This document shows, piece by piece, positions 10,954 through 20,353 of a DNA stretch of 64,000 nt. Each line of letters opens with the position of its first letter. The first letter of the stretch is position 1. The notes beneath the pieces were generated by a model. It was not told the origin of the DNA, did not search any database, and was given only the letters and a program-made list of their open reading frames with translations. The DNA is from Actinotalea lenta. Lineage in GTDB: Bacteria > Actinomycetota > Actinomycetes > Actinomycetales > Cellulomonadaceae. Location of the stretch: NCBI RefSeq assembly GCF_030586465.1, contig NZ_JAUQYP010000001.1, forward strand, positions 2,274,981-2,338,980, written 5' to 3'. Made by a program: the position numbers and the translations under genes.

Positions 10954-13900
10954 ATGACCTCACAGCAGCCCCAGTTCCCCGGCATCCCCAGCGTCATCAA
11001 TGGCAACGGTGCCGTGGCCTACGTCATGCGCCATGTCTGCGGTGGCGTGATCGGATACCCCATCACCCCCTCCACCGAGATCTCCGAGCTCTTCGAAGCC
11101 GCTCGCGCAGAGGGCAACGTCAACGTCTGGGGCAAGCACCCGTTCTTCTTCGAGGCCGAGGGCGAGCACTCGGCGCAGAGCGGCGCGCTCGGCGCCGCCC
11201 TGACCGGCGGGCAGTACGTCTCCAACGCGTCGTCGAGCCAGGGCATCCTGTACGCGCTCGAGTCGCACTACGTCAGCGTCGGCAAGAAGATCGGCGGGTT
11301 CGTGCTGCAGTGCGCGGCGCGTGTGGTCTCCAAGCACTCCCTGAACGTCATGGCGGGGCACGACGACGTCTACGCACTGCTGCCCTCCGGCTACACGATC
11401 ATGTTCGGCTCGAACCCGCAGGAGGCGGCCGACCTCGCCGCGATCTCCTACCGGACCGCCGCGCTGTCGCTCATCCCGGTGACCAACGCGATGGATGGCT
11501 TCGCGACGAGCCACATGATGAGCGAGATGCTGCTGCCCGAGCCGGAGCTGCTGCGCGACTACCTCGGCGACCCGACCAGCTACGTCCCGTGCCCGACCGT
11601 CGCCCAGGAGGTCCTGTTCGGCGCCCGCGGTCGCGTCGCGCAGCTGATCTCGTGGCTCGAGCGCCACCGCGAGGACGTCGTGGAGGCGGACGCCGCCGCG
11701 CTCCGGGCGCACCTGGAGGGCAACGTCGACGCCATCGAGGCCGACGGGGCCGGCGCTCTCGTCGAGCCCACCCTCGCGTGGTTGCCCGAAGAGCTGCACG
11801 GCGCCTGGTCGCGCCAGTGGCGCAACGCCGCGAGCAAGGGCACCCGCCAGCTGGTGCCGGCACTCGTCGACGTCGACAACCCCGGCCTCACCGGTCCGGT
11901 CCAGAACCAGCCCGACTTCCAGGCCGGTGCGGTCGACCACCGCACGCACTTCGCGTCCGAGGTCCCGAGGTTGGCGCGCCAGGCCATGGCCGAGTACTCC
12001 GAGCTCACCGGGCGCAGCTACTCGCCGGTGATGACCTACGACGTCGAGGACGCCGACTACGTCATCGTCGGTCTCGGCTCGATCACCGACGACGTGCGCG
12101 CGGTGCTCCCGTACCTGCGCGCCCAGGGCCACAAGGTCGGCGTGGTGTCGGTCAAGCTCCTCTCGCCGTTCCCCGAGGCCGAGCTGGTCGAGGCGCTGGC
12201 CGGCAAGAAGGCCGTCACGGTGCTCGAGCGCTCCGACAACACGGCGCTGACCTCGCTCGTCACCTCGGCGCTCTTCAAGGCCCGCCAGAACGCCGACGGC
12301 TCGTCGCACGAGCTGCCCGCGTTGTCCGCGCTGCCGCGGCTGACCACCGCGATCTTCGGCCTGGGTGGTCACGACGTGCAGCCGCGCCACATCATCGCGA
12401 CGTTCCAGCACATGATCGACGGCAAGACCGCCCCGCTCGTCTACCTCGGCTCGCAGTTCTTCTCGGCCAACCCGGCCCCGGAGATGGCGGACATCGAGGC
12501 ACGGCTGCGGGCCGCGTACCCGACCACCGAGCACATGGCTCTCGAGACCAAGCCGAACCCGCTCGGCCTGCTTCCCGAGTCGGCGATGCGCATCCGGTTC
12601 CACTCGGTCGGCGGGTACGGCACGATCGCGACCGGCAAGCTGCTCACCGACATCCTGTCCGGGGTGCTCGGCATGCACTCGAAGTCTGCCCCCAAGTACG
12701 GCTCGGAGAAGTCCGGTGCGCCGACGAACTACTACATCACCCTGAGCCCGGACCCCGTCCTGATCACCAATGCCGAGCTCGAGGACGTCGAGGTCGTGCT
12801 GGCGCCGGACCACAAGGCGTTCGTGCACACGAACCCGCTCAAGGGCCTCGGTGACGGTGGCACGATGATCATCCAGTCCGACCTCAGCCCGGCGGAGTTC
12901 TGGCGACAGCTGCCCAAGTACGCACGCACCGCGATCCGCGAGCGCAAGATCCGACTCATGATCATCGACGCCTTCGCCGTCGCGAAGGAGCATGCGCCCA
13001 AGCCCGAGCTCGAGACCCGCATGATGGGCATCGCCTTCATCGGTGCGGTGGCAGGGCACGTCGACCGGGTCGCCAAGGGCGCCACGCGCGAGGCGATCCT
13101 GGACAAGGTGCGCGCCCAGATCTCGAAGAAGTTCGGGTCCAAGGGCGAGGCCGTCGTCGAGGGCAACATGGCGGTGATCCGCGACGCGATCGACGCGGTG
13201 GTCCCGGTGGACTACGACGCGCCCGAGCTCGTGTCGATCGACGCCGAGGGCGGACCGGCACGCCTCATGCGGCCGATCACGGTGTCGCAGGAGATGTGCA
13301 CGGCGAGCAACCCGACCGCGGCCGCGCTGTTCGACCCGGGGTACTACGAGAACATCGTCGCCCGGCCCTTCCGGGAGGGCACGATCGGTGAGGCACCCGT
13401 GCTGCCCGGCTCCGGCCTGTTCATGCCGGCCGGTTCCGCAGGGTCCAAGGACAAGGGCCTGTTCCGGCGGACGGTGCCGGCGTTCAACGCCGACCTGTGC
13501 ACGGGCTGCCTGGAGTGCGCGCTCGTCTGCCCGGACGCCGCGATCCCCAACACGGTGCACGAGCTGCACACCCTGCTCCTGACCACCATCGACACGCTGG
13601 ACCTGCCCGAGTCGCAGCGCGCCCTGCTGCGGGCGCAGGTGTACCCCCTCGCCGAGGGTGTGCGGGAGCGGTTCCGCGCCGAGAAGGAGACGCCGGCGTT
13701 CCACGACCTGGTGGCTCAGGTGGGCGCCGCCCTCGAGGTGGGCAGCGCGATGTTCTCGCGCAGCCTGTCCGCGTTGGTCGAGAAGCTCGCCACGTTCCCC
13801 GTGGCGCGCACCCGGCCGTACTTCGACGCGATGGAGAAGGAGACCCCCGGCTCGGGCGGGCTGTTCAGCGCGACGATCGATCCCTGGAAGTGCACCGGCT

Positions 13901-15948
13901 GCCTGGAGTGCACCGAGGTCTGCGGCCCCGGCGCGCTCACGCCGATCGACCAGACCGACGACGTCCTCACCACCCTGCAGGACCGGTTCGAGCTGCTCTC
14001 GCAGCTTCCGAACACGCCCCCGCGGTTCCACGACGGCGCCACGTCGGGCGAGGGTGACCTCAAGCGGCTGCTCCTGGACCACGACAACTACTACGCCACG
14101 ACCGGCGGCCACGGCGCGTGCCGCGGCTGCGGCGAGGTCACCGCCATCCGCCTGGTGATGTCGATGAGCCACGCCCTCGGCGAGGAGCGCCGCGAGGCGC
14201 ACGAGGCGGCCCTGGCGCAGATCCTGCGGGACCTGGAGGCCAAGCTGGCCACGCTCGAGGAGGCCGAGACCGAGCGCCGTGCGCGGATCGAGGGCCTGGT
14301 CGCCACTCTCGAGCGCCGCCTGTACCTGGTCGAGTCCGGCCCGACCGGTGAGGGCCCCGCCTCGACGATCGTCGCCAACTCGACCGGCTGCTCGAGCGTC
14401 TACGCCTCGACGATGCCCTACAACAACTACCTCGACCCGTGGGTGAACAGCCTGTTCCAGGACGCTCAGCCGTTGGCCAAGGGCATCTTCGAAGGAGTGG
14501 CCCACGAGCTGGTCGACGAGGTGCGCGCGATGCGCACCGCACGGCTGGAGCTGGACGACGCGTACGACCCGGCCCGGCACCTGCCGATCATGCAGCGACT
14601 GACCTGGGAGAGACTGACCAAGGACGAGCTCGCCCTGATGCCCACGATCATGACGATCGGTGGCGACGGCGCCAGCTACGACATCGGCTTCGGAGCCCTC
14701 AGCCGCGTGCTGGCCTCCGACACGCCGATCAAGGTGATGGTGCTGAACTCGGGTGCGTACTCCAACACGGGTGGCCAGACGTCCACCGCGTCGTTCACGG
14801 GTCAGGACTCCGACCTGTCCCGGTTCGGCGGGGCGCACGCCGGCAAGCACGAGTCCCGCAAGGAGCTCGGCCTGATCGCCTCGTTCCACCCGAACGTGTA
14901 CGTCGCGTCGACGTCGACGGCTCTGCACGGACACTTCCTCAAGTGCTCGATGGACTACCTCAGCTACGCCGAGGGCCCCGCGGTGATGGACACCTACACA
15001 CCGTGCGGCTCCGAGCACGGGATCGCCGAGGCCGCCTCGGCCGCCCGGGCGCGCCTCGCGGTGGAATCCCGCATGAGCCCGCTGTTCGTGCACGACCCGC
15101 GGCGCGGCAAGACGTTGTACGAGTGGTTCAGCCTGGAGGGCAACCCCGACCCGGAGAAGACGTGGACCACGACGACGCTGCAGTACGTCGACGAGGCCGG
15201 TCAGATCCAGCTCATGACCACGCCGCTCACCCCCGCGGAGTTCGCGCTCGGTGAGACGCGGTTCAAGAAGCAGTTCAGGCCCCTCAAGCCGGCGGACGAG
15301 GAGACCGCGGTGCCGATCGACGAGTATGTCGAGCTCGACCTCGGCGACAGGGAGGGCAGGACCCCGTTCATCTATGCGACGGACGACGACCAGCGCCTCA
15401 TGAAGGTGCAGTGCTCGCACCAGGTCGTCGCCCTGGTGGAGGACCGCAAGCGGTACTGGCAGATCCTGCAGTACCTCTCCGGCCTGCACGAGGAGGAGCT
15501 CGGCGCGGTCTACGCCGACGACCTCGCGTCGATCACCGCGCGCTACGACGAGGCCATGACGCTGCGCGAGTCGTCGCTGGACGACATCGCGCGGGCCATG
15601 GCGGAGCTGGCCACCTCGAGCAAGGCGCCCGCGGGTCTGTCCGCACCGGTGCCGATGCGCAACGGGGCTGCGGGTGCGACGGCGCCGGCAGCGGCCCCGG
15701 CGGCCACCGCGGTGGCCGACCGCGCGGTCTGGCTGGACCCGGCCGATGTCGCGAAGTGCACCGACTGCGGCACCTGCTACCAGGAGCTGCCGATGCTCTT
15801 CGAGAAGACGACCCAGGTCATCGACGGCGAGGCGCGGACGGTGGCGCGGATGAAGGAAGGGGCCCTCGACAAGGTCGAGATCACCCCGGAGATCGCCGCA
15901 CGCATCGAACGGGTCAAGGCCACGTGCGACTCGGAGATCATCAAGTGA
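10954..15948 (+). CDS. nifJ: Extra-long pyruvate:ferredoxin/flavodoxin oxidoreductase
   Basis: Predicted to oxidise pyruvate and CoA to acetyl-CoA and CO2 and pass electrons to iron-sulfur clusters. It has 1664 residues against roughly 1170-1230 for usual PFORs. The order is: pyrimidine-binding domain with GYPITPSTEISE near residues 34-45; domain II; gamma domain (GGYGTIATGKLL near 550); a two-[4Fe-4S] ferredoxin domain (Cys849/852/855/859 and Cys980/983/986/990); and a TPP-binding domain with CRGCGE near 1055 and GGDGASYDIGFG near 1236. Two additions stand out: a charged heptad-like insertion at about 1077-1130, and a C-terminal extension with Cys1602/1605/1608 plus Cys1658. The TGA overlaps the next gene as GTGA. 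The ribosome site before the ATG is weak. Confidence 0.85.
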   Translation: MTSQQPQFPGIPSVINGNGAVAYVMRHVCGGVIGYPITPSTEISELFEAARAEGNVNVWGKHPFFFEAEGEHSAQSGALGAALTGGQYVSNASSSQGILYALESHYVSVGKKIGGFVLQCAARVVSKHSLNVMAGHDDVYALLPSGYTIMFGSNPQEAADLAAISYRTAALSLIPVTNAMDGFATSHMMSEMLLPEPELLRDYLGDPTSYVPCPTVAQEVLFGARGRVAQLISWLERHREDVVEADAAALRAHLEGNVDAIEADGAGALVEPTLAWLPEELHGAWSRQWRNAASKGTRQLVPALVDVDNPGLTGPVQNQPDFQAGAVDHRTHFASEVPRLARQAMAEYSELTGRSYSPVMTYDVEDADYVIVGLGSITDDVRAVLPYLRAQGHKVGVVSVKLLSPFPEAELVEALAGKKAVTVLERSDNTALTSLVTSALFKARQNADGSSHELPALSALPRLTTAIFGLGGHDVQPRHIIATFQHMIDGKTAPLVYLGSQFFSANPAPEMADIEARLRAAYPTTEHMALETKPNPLGLLPESAMRIRFHSVGGYGTIATGKLLTDILSGVLGMHSKSAPKYGSEKSGAPTNYYITLSPDPVLITNAELEDVEVVLAPDHKAFVHTNPLKGLGDGGTMIIQSDLSPAEFWRQLPKYARTAIRERKIRLMIIDAFAVAKEHAPKPELETRMMGIAFIGAVAGHVDRVAKGATREAILDKVRAQISKKFGSKGEAVVEGNMAVIRDAIDAVVPVDYDAPELVSIDAEGGPARLMRPITVSQEMCTASNPTAAALFDPGYYENIVARPFREGTIGEAPVLPGSGLFMPAGSAGSKDKGLFRRTVPAFNADLCTGCLECALVCPDAAIPNTVHELHTLLLTTIDTLDLPESQRALLRAQVYPLAEGVRERFRAEKETPAFHDLVAQVGAALEVGSAMFSRSLSALVEKLATFPVARTRPYFDAMEKETPGSGGLFSATIDPWKCTGCLECTEVCGPGALTPIDQTDDVLTTLQDRFELLSQLPNTPPRFHDGATSGEGDLKRLLLDHDNYYATTGGHGACRGCGEVTAIRLVMSMSHALGEERREAHEAALAQILRDLEAKLATLEEAETERRARIEGLVATLERRLYLVESGPTGEGPASTIVANSTGCSSVYASTMPYNNYLDPWVNSLFQDAQPLAKGIFEGVAHELVDEVRAMRTARLELDDAYDPARHLPIMQRLTWERLTKDELALMPTIMTIGGDGASYDIGFGALSRVLASDTPIKVMVLNSGAYSNTGGQTSTASFTGQDSDLSRFGGAHAGKHESRKELGLIASFHPNVYVASTSTALHGHFLKCSMDYLSYAEGPAVMDTYTPCGSEHGIAEAASAARARLAVESRMSPLFVHDPRRGKTLYEWFSLEGNPDPEKTWTTTTLQYVDEAGQIQLMTTPLTPAEFALGETRFKKQFRPLKPADEETAVPIDEYVELDLGDREGRTPFIYATDDDQRLMKVQCSHQVVALVEDRKRYWQILQYLSGLHEEELGAVYADDLASITARYDEAMTLRESSLDDIARAMAELATSSKAPAGLSAPVPMRNGAAGATAPAAAPAATAVADRAVWLDPADVAKCTDCGTCYQELPMLFEKTTQVIDGEARTVARMKEGALDKVEITPEIAARIERVKATCDSEIIK

Positions 15949-18803
15949 CTGCCACCCTGCCCCCCACGGGGCCCGCGACCGGAGCCCGCGAGGACCTTCA
16001 GCGGTACCTCGCAGCCCAGGGCTCGCTCGAGGCGAGCCGCAGCGAGCTGACCCAGCTCGAGCACTCCGAGGAGGTGGAGCAGTTCCACCAGCAGATGGAG
16101 CTGCTACGCCGCCGACTGCTCGCCGAGCCCACGGCGTTCCGGGAGATGTTCATCTCCGACGGCATGGCCGCGGTGGCCTGGGAGTTCTCCCAGCCTGAGC
16201 TGGGCAAGCAGTTCACGGAGACGCTGTGGGGCCTGCTGCGCCGCGGCGACGATGTGAGCGTGCTGTTCATGCGCTTCCTGTGGAACCTGCCGCTGGGCAA
16301 GAAGCGGATGTTCATCCGGGCGATCGATGCGCACCTGTCCGACCGGTACCCGATGTTCGACGGCCTGTCGAAGGGCTGGCCGGCGAGCATCAGCATCCCG
16401 CCGTACATCCGTACGCCGGAGGAACGGTCCCAGGACTTCGGCCTGGTGAACCAGGGTTATCTCGGCTACATGAACATCGGCTTCTCCCGCGAGGACGTGG
16501 ACCTGTTCATCTGGCTCGAGGCGATGCGCGACAAGCAGTGTGCGGAGAAGCCGTGCGAGCTGGGCATCTTCCTGGCCAACCACAAGGAGCCGGTGGGCGG
16601 CTGCCCGGTCAAGATCCATATCCCCGACATGCTCGAGCTGATCGGGGAAGGGCGGTTCCGCGACGCCCTCGAGCTGATCGAGGGCGCGAACCCGCTGCCC
16701 GACGTCACCGGCCGGGTGTGCCCGCAGGAGCTCCAGTGCCAGGGCAACTGCCTGCACAAGGAGAGCCCGATCCAGATCGGCCAGGTCGAGTGGTTCCTGC
16801 CCGAGCGGGAGAAGCTGATCAACCCCGACAGCCTCGTGGCGAAGTTCGCCGGGCGCCCGTCACCGTGGGATGTCGCGGACAAGCCACCGGTGGCGATCGT
16901 GGGCTCCGGGCCTTCGGGCTTGATCAACGCCTATCTGCTGGCTGCGGAGGGCTTCCCGGTGACCGTCTTCGAGGCGTTCCACGCCCTGGGTGGTGTGCTG
17001 CGCTACGGCATCCCGGAGTTCCGGCTGCCGAACGAGCTGATCGACGACGTGGTCAACAAGATCACGCTGCTCGGTGGCAAGTTCGTGCCGAACTTCGTGG
17101 TGGGCAAGACCGCGACGCTGCAGGACCTCAAGGACGCCGGGTTCTGGAAGATCTTCGTCGGCTCGGGAGCCGGCCTGCCGCGCTTCATGAACGTGCCGGG
17201 TGAGCACCTGCTCAACGTGATGTCCGCCAACGAGTTCCTCACCCGCGTGAATCTCATGCAGGGTCTTCGGGAGGACTACGAGACGCCCCTGCCGGAGACC
17301 GCCGGAAGGCAGGTGCTGGTCATCGGTGGCGGCAACACGGCGATGGATGCGGCGCGCACGGCGCGTCGCCTGGGTGGCAACGTCACGATCGTGTACCGCC
17401 GCACGCAGTCCGAGATGCCTGCGCGTGTCGAGGAGCTGCACCACGCGCTCGAGGAGGGCATCGCCCTTCAGGTGCTGCGTTCACCCTCGGAGTTCCTCGG
17501 CGACGCAGAGACCGGCTTCGTCTCGGCGGCCACGCTCGACGTCATGGAGCTCGGCGAGCCGGACGACTCCGGCCGGCGGCGCCCCAAGGCGACCGGTGCC
17601 ACGGAGACGGTGAAGGCGGACCTGGTGATCATGGCGCTGGGGAACGCCGCCAACCCGATCATCAAGGACTCCGAGCCGCGCCTGCACACCTCCAAGTGGG
17701 GCACGATCGACCTCGACCACGACGGCTCGCAGGAGACCACGCTCGGTGGCGTGTACACCGGTGGCGATGCCGCCCGCGGCGGTTCGACCGCGATCCGCGC
17801 GGCCGGGGACGGCCAGGCGGCGGCACGCGAGATCGTCGGTGCCATCGACGTGCCGGGCGACGCCGTGTCCGCGATGGTCGCGTCGGCGCACGAGTACACC
17901 GAGAAGGCCGCGACCGCCCAGAAGATCGTGAGCACTGCCGAGCTGAGCGACGGCATCCACGAGTTCGTCGTGCACTCCCCGGTCATCGCGGAGTCCGCGA
18001 AGGCGGGTCAGTTCGTGCGCGTCCTGCCTCGGCCGGACGGCGAGCTCATCCCGCTGACGCTGGCGGACTGGGACGCCGAGGCCGGCACGATCTGCCTCGT
18101 GGTCCAGGGTGTCGGCACCTCATCGCTGGAGATCAACCAGATGGAGGTGGGCGAGGCGTTCGCCGGGATCGCGGGCCCGCTGGGCCGGCCGAGCGACGTC
18201 CACGAGTACCCGACGGGGTCGACCGTGGTCTTCACGGCCGGTGGCCTGGGCCTCCCGCCCGTGTTCCCGATCATGCGCGAGCACCTGCGCGTGGGGAACC
18301 ACGTGACGTTGATCGCCGGCTTCCGCAGTGGCGACCTGATGTTCTGGGTGGGCGACGACGAGAGGGTCGGCCGTCTCAAGGCCGAGTACGGCGACCAGCT
18401 CGAGATCGTGTACGCGACGAACGACGGCTCGGTGGGCTACCACGGCTTCGTGACCGGACCGCTGGAGGAGATGCTCGAGGCGAACAAGCGGGGAGAGGGG
18501 CGCACGATCGCCGAGGTCGTGACCATCGGCCCCCCGCTGATGATGCGCGCGGTCAGCGACCTGACCAAGCCCTACGGCGTTCCGTGCGTGGCGAGCCTCA
18601 ACTCGATCATGGTGGACGCCACGGGCATGTGCGGAGCCTGCATGGTGCCGGTGGTGGTCGATGGGAAGCTGGTGCGCAAGCACGCGTGCATCGACGGTCC
18701 GGAGATCGACTCCCACCTCATCGACTGGGACAAGTTCCTGCCGCGGTTCCGGCTGTTCAAGACCCAGGAGCAGCGCAGCCGCGTGGCGCACGGGCTCGCC
18801 TGA
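15945..18803 (+). CDS. Single-chain GltD/SudA-SudB (NfnB-NfnA)-like flavin oxidoreductase with extra N-terminal domain
   Basis: A 952-residue fusion. Residues 1-195 are an unrecognised, mostly helical domain. Residues 195-290 match the GltD-type iron-sulfur domain (Cys200, Cys204, GGCP with Cys220, GRVCPQELQCQGNC). The FAD site GSGPSG follows at 320-325 and an NAD(P) site GGGNTAMD near 466-473. Then comes a ferredoxin-NADP reductase-like region (GQFVRVLP onwards) ending in the SudB/NfnA [2Fe-2S] pattern MCGACMVP...HACIDGP. Together these are the two halves of Nfn or sulfide dehydrogenase in one chain. With the overlapping PFOR gene upstream it probably moves electrons between ferredoxin and NAD(P)H. 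Glutamate synthase is unlikely because no large subunit is present. Confidence 0.8.
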   Translation: MTATLPPTGPATGAREDLQRYLAAQGSLEASRSELTQLEHSEEVEQFHQQMELLRRRLLAEPTAFREMFISDGMAAVAWEFSQPELGKQFTETLWGLLRRGDDVSVLFMRFLWNLPLGKKRMFIRAIDAHLSDRYPMFDGLSKGWPASISIPPYIRTPEERSQDFGLVNQGYLGYMNIGFSREDVDLFIWLEAMRDKQCAEKPCELGIFLANHKEPVGGCPVKIHIPDMLELIGEGRFRDALELIEGANPLPDVTGRVCPQELQCQGNCLHKESPIQIGQVEWFLPEREKLINPDSLVAKFAGRPSPWDVADKPPVAIVGSGPSGLINAYLLAAEGFPVTVFEAFHALGGVLRYGIPEFRLPNELIDDVVNKITLLGGKFVPNFVVGKTATLQDLKDAGFWKIFVGSGAGLPRFMNVPGEHLLNVMSANEFLTRVNLMQGLREDYETPLPETAGRQVLVIGGGNTAMDAARTARRLGGNVTIVYRRTQSEMPARVEELHHALEEGIALQVLRSPSEFLGDAETGFVSAATLDVMELGEPDDSGRRRPKATGATETVKADLVIMALGNAANPIIKDSEPRLHTSKWGTIDLDHDGSQETTLGGVYTGGDAARGGSTAIRAAGDGQAAAREIVGAIDVPGDAVSAMVASAHEYTEKAATAQKIVSTAELSDGIHEFVVHSPVIAESAKAGQFVRVLPRPDGELIPLTLADWDAEAGTICLVVQGVGTSSLEINQMEVGEAFAGIAGPLGRPSDVHEYPTGSTVVFTAGGLGLPPVFPIMREHLRVGNHVTLIAGFRSGDLMFWVGDDERVGRLKAEYGDQLEIVYATNDGSVGYHGFVTGPLEEMLEANKRGEGRTIAEVVTIGPPLMMRAVSDLTKPYGVPCVASLNSIMVDATGMCGACMVPVVVDGKLVRKHACIDGPEIDSHLIDWDKFLPRFRLFKTQEQRSRVAHGLA

Positions 18804-18806
18804 CCC

Positions 18807-18846
18807 ACGACGAAGGGTCGCCTCGCGCGGGGCGACCCTTCGTCGT
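18807..18846 (+). terminator. Strong hairpin terminator after the pyruvate oxidoreductase operon
   Basis: A perfect 16-bp stem (18807-18822 with 18831-18846) and an eight-base loop start three bases after the stop codon. No long T-tract follows, which is common in high-GC actinobacteria. Confidence 0.85.
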
Positions 18847-18897
18847 CCAGTGGCGCGCGGCGTCCCGCCTGACCACGATGGGGCGCGGAGGTCGCCC

Positions 18898-19644
18898 ATG
18901 CCGCAGATCGAGCTCAGCACCGCACGCGGGTCCCTGCCGGCCCTCCTCGCGCGCCCCTCGGGCGACGGGCCGTGGCCGGGCGTCGTGCTCCTGCACGACG
19001 CCTTCGGCATGACCACCCAGCTCCGCCGGCACGCCGAGTGGCTCGCGGCGGCGGGCTACCGGGTCCTGGCACCGGACCTGATGTCGTGGGCGGGCCGGAC
19101 ACGCTGCCTGTGGTCCTTGTTCGGGTCGATGCGGAGCCGGCGCGGTCGTGTCTTCGAGGAGATCGAGGCGGCGCGCTCGTGGTTGGCCGGGCACCCCGAC
19201 GGCACCGGGCAGGTGGGTGTCATCGGGTTCTGCATGGGTGGGGGCTTCGCCCTCCTCGTCGTGCCAGGAGGCGCCTTCGACGTCGCCAGCGTGAACTACG
19301 GCGTCGGGGTCGGCACGCCGGATCCGTACGGGACGGACTTCCTGGCGGGCGCGTGCCCCGTGGTCGGTAGCTACGGAGGTGCGGATCGGTCCCTGCGCGG
19401 TGCCGCCGGACGTCTGGCGGGGTCGCTCGGGGAGCTCGGAGTCGCGCACGACGTCAAGGAGTACCCGGACGCGGGCCACTCGTTCATGGACGCGCACGTG
19501 CCCTCCGAGGTACCCGGCCTGGTGCGCCTGGCCACGCGGGCGATGGGTCCCGGGTATGTCCCGGACGCGGCCGATGACGCACGCGCGCGGATCGTGGGGT
19601 TCTTTGCCGAGCACCTGCGGGGGCCGGAACGGTCCTGGCCCTGA
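18898..19644 (+). CDS. Dienelactone-hydrolase family protein
   Basis: Cytoplasmic alpha/beta hydrolase of 248 residues, the normal DLH length. The nucleophile elbow is GFCMGG with Cys112 instead of Ser, as in true dienelactone hydrolases. The oxyanion region is VLLHDAFG, and the His is in YPDAGHSFM. The ATG at 18898 has GGAGG seven bases upstream. The gene stands alone between a terminator and a convergent neighbour, so context does not name a substrate. It may act on a lactone, ester or xenobiotic. Confidence 0.85.
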   Translation: MPQIELSTARGSLPALLARPSGDGPWPGVVLLHDAFGMTTQLRRHAEWLAAAGYRVLAPDLMSWAGRTRCLWSLFGSMRSRRGRVFEEIEAARSWLAGHPDGTGQVGVIGFCMGGGFALLVVPGGAFDVASVNYGVGVGTPDPYGTDFLAGACPVVGSYGGADRSLRGAAGRLAGSLGELGVAHDVKEYPDAGHSFMDAHVPSEVPGLVRLATRAMGPGYVPDAADDARARIVGFFAEHLRGPERSWP

Positions 19645-19647
19645 GCC

Positions 19648-20082
19648 TCAACGCCGACGAGGGCGTGGGATCCGGCGGTCTCGGCCGGCCTGGCGCGGCA
19701 CCTCCGGATCGGTGGTGAGTGCCTCGAGCAACGCGTCGAGATCCGGGCCTCCCGGGCCACGGCGCGGCAGCGCCAGGAGGTCGCGGTAGGCGGAACCGGC
19801 CAGTTCCCACCGCGGATCGACGTGCCGGTGCGCGGACCGCGGACGGGCGTGGCGGCGGCCCGCCTCGGCCAACGCGTGGACGTATGCCAGGAGCGCTGCG
19901 CGCCGTTCCTCGCCGGACGGCGGGGCCTCGGGGACGTGGACGTCGTGGTCGGCGACCAGCATCACGAGGGCGGAGTGCTCGCCGAAGGCCGACGAGTCGA
20001 CCCGAGCCCGGACGCGGGCGGCGTCGGCCCGCGACCCGACCAGCCTGAGGAGGAGCTCCTCGCGCGCTACGTCGCGGTCCAT
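19648..20082 (-). CDS. Hypothetical protein
   Basis: A soluble, Arg-rich protein of 144 residues with no recognised domain. The start ATG at 20082 has a GGAGGGG ribosome site eight bases upstream. The N-terminal half is predicted helical (ELLLRLVGSRADAARVRARV). The C-terminus is rich in Pro and Arg. It is convergent with the dienelactone hydrolase, with only three bases between the stops. Real coding is likely but its function is unknown. Confidence 0.6.
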   Translation of the reverse strand: MDRDVAREELLLRLVGSRADAARVRARVDSSAFGEHSALVMLVADHDVHVPEAPPSGEERRAALLAYVHALAEAGRRHARPRSAHRHVDPRWELAGSAYRDLLALPRRGPGGPDLDALLEALTTDPEVPRQAGRDRRIPRPRRR

Positions 20083-20311
20083 CCGCGTGTCCCCTCCGTC
20101 CGGGCCGGGGTGGTGCCCGGGAGCCTGCCACCCACCGGGTCGGGCGGCGGGCAGTCCCAGTGTCCCGCGCCGTCGCCGCCCCGTCCGGTCTGGGCAGCGG
20201 GTGAATCCGTGCCGACGAGGCCGACGGCACCCGTTCGGCCCACCTCGCGGCCGACGGCCGTTCGGCTCGACTCGGGACGAGGTGCGGAATGCGGTGGCTC
20301 GGGAGATGGTT

Positions 20312-20335
20312 GTGCATACCCCAGGGGGTATACAC
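20312..20335. promoter_or_regulatory. CsoR/CstR-type operator before the sulfur-oxidation pair
   Basis: ATACCCC and GGGGTAT form a perfect inverted repeat around two bases (20316-20331). The outer GTG and CAC extend it to 24 bases. G/C-tract palindromes flanked by AT of this kind are the known sites of CsoR-family repressors, including persulfide-sensing CstR. It sits 19 bases before the rhodanese start. No CsoR-family gene is in the window. Confidence 0.7.
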
Positions 20336-20353
20336 GACCGAGAAGGAGGACCT

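Noticed and set aside
10960-15489. 1509-residue open frame antisense to the PFOR gene
   Set aside because: It is His/Val/Arg-rich shadow sequence typical of the complement of a high-GC gene, with no domain.
15945-18803. Annotation as glutamate synthase small subunit
   Set aside because: The GltD-like part is followed by a SudB/NfnA-type [2Fe-2S] domain and no glutamate synthase large subunit is nearby. The neighbour is a PFOR.
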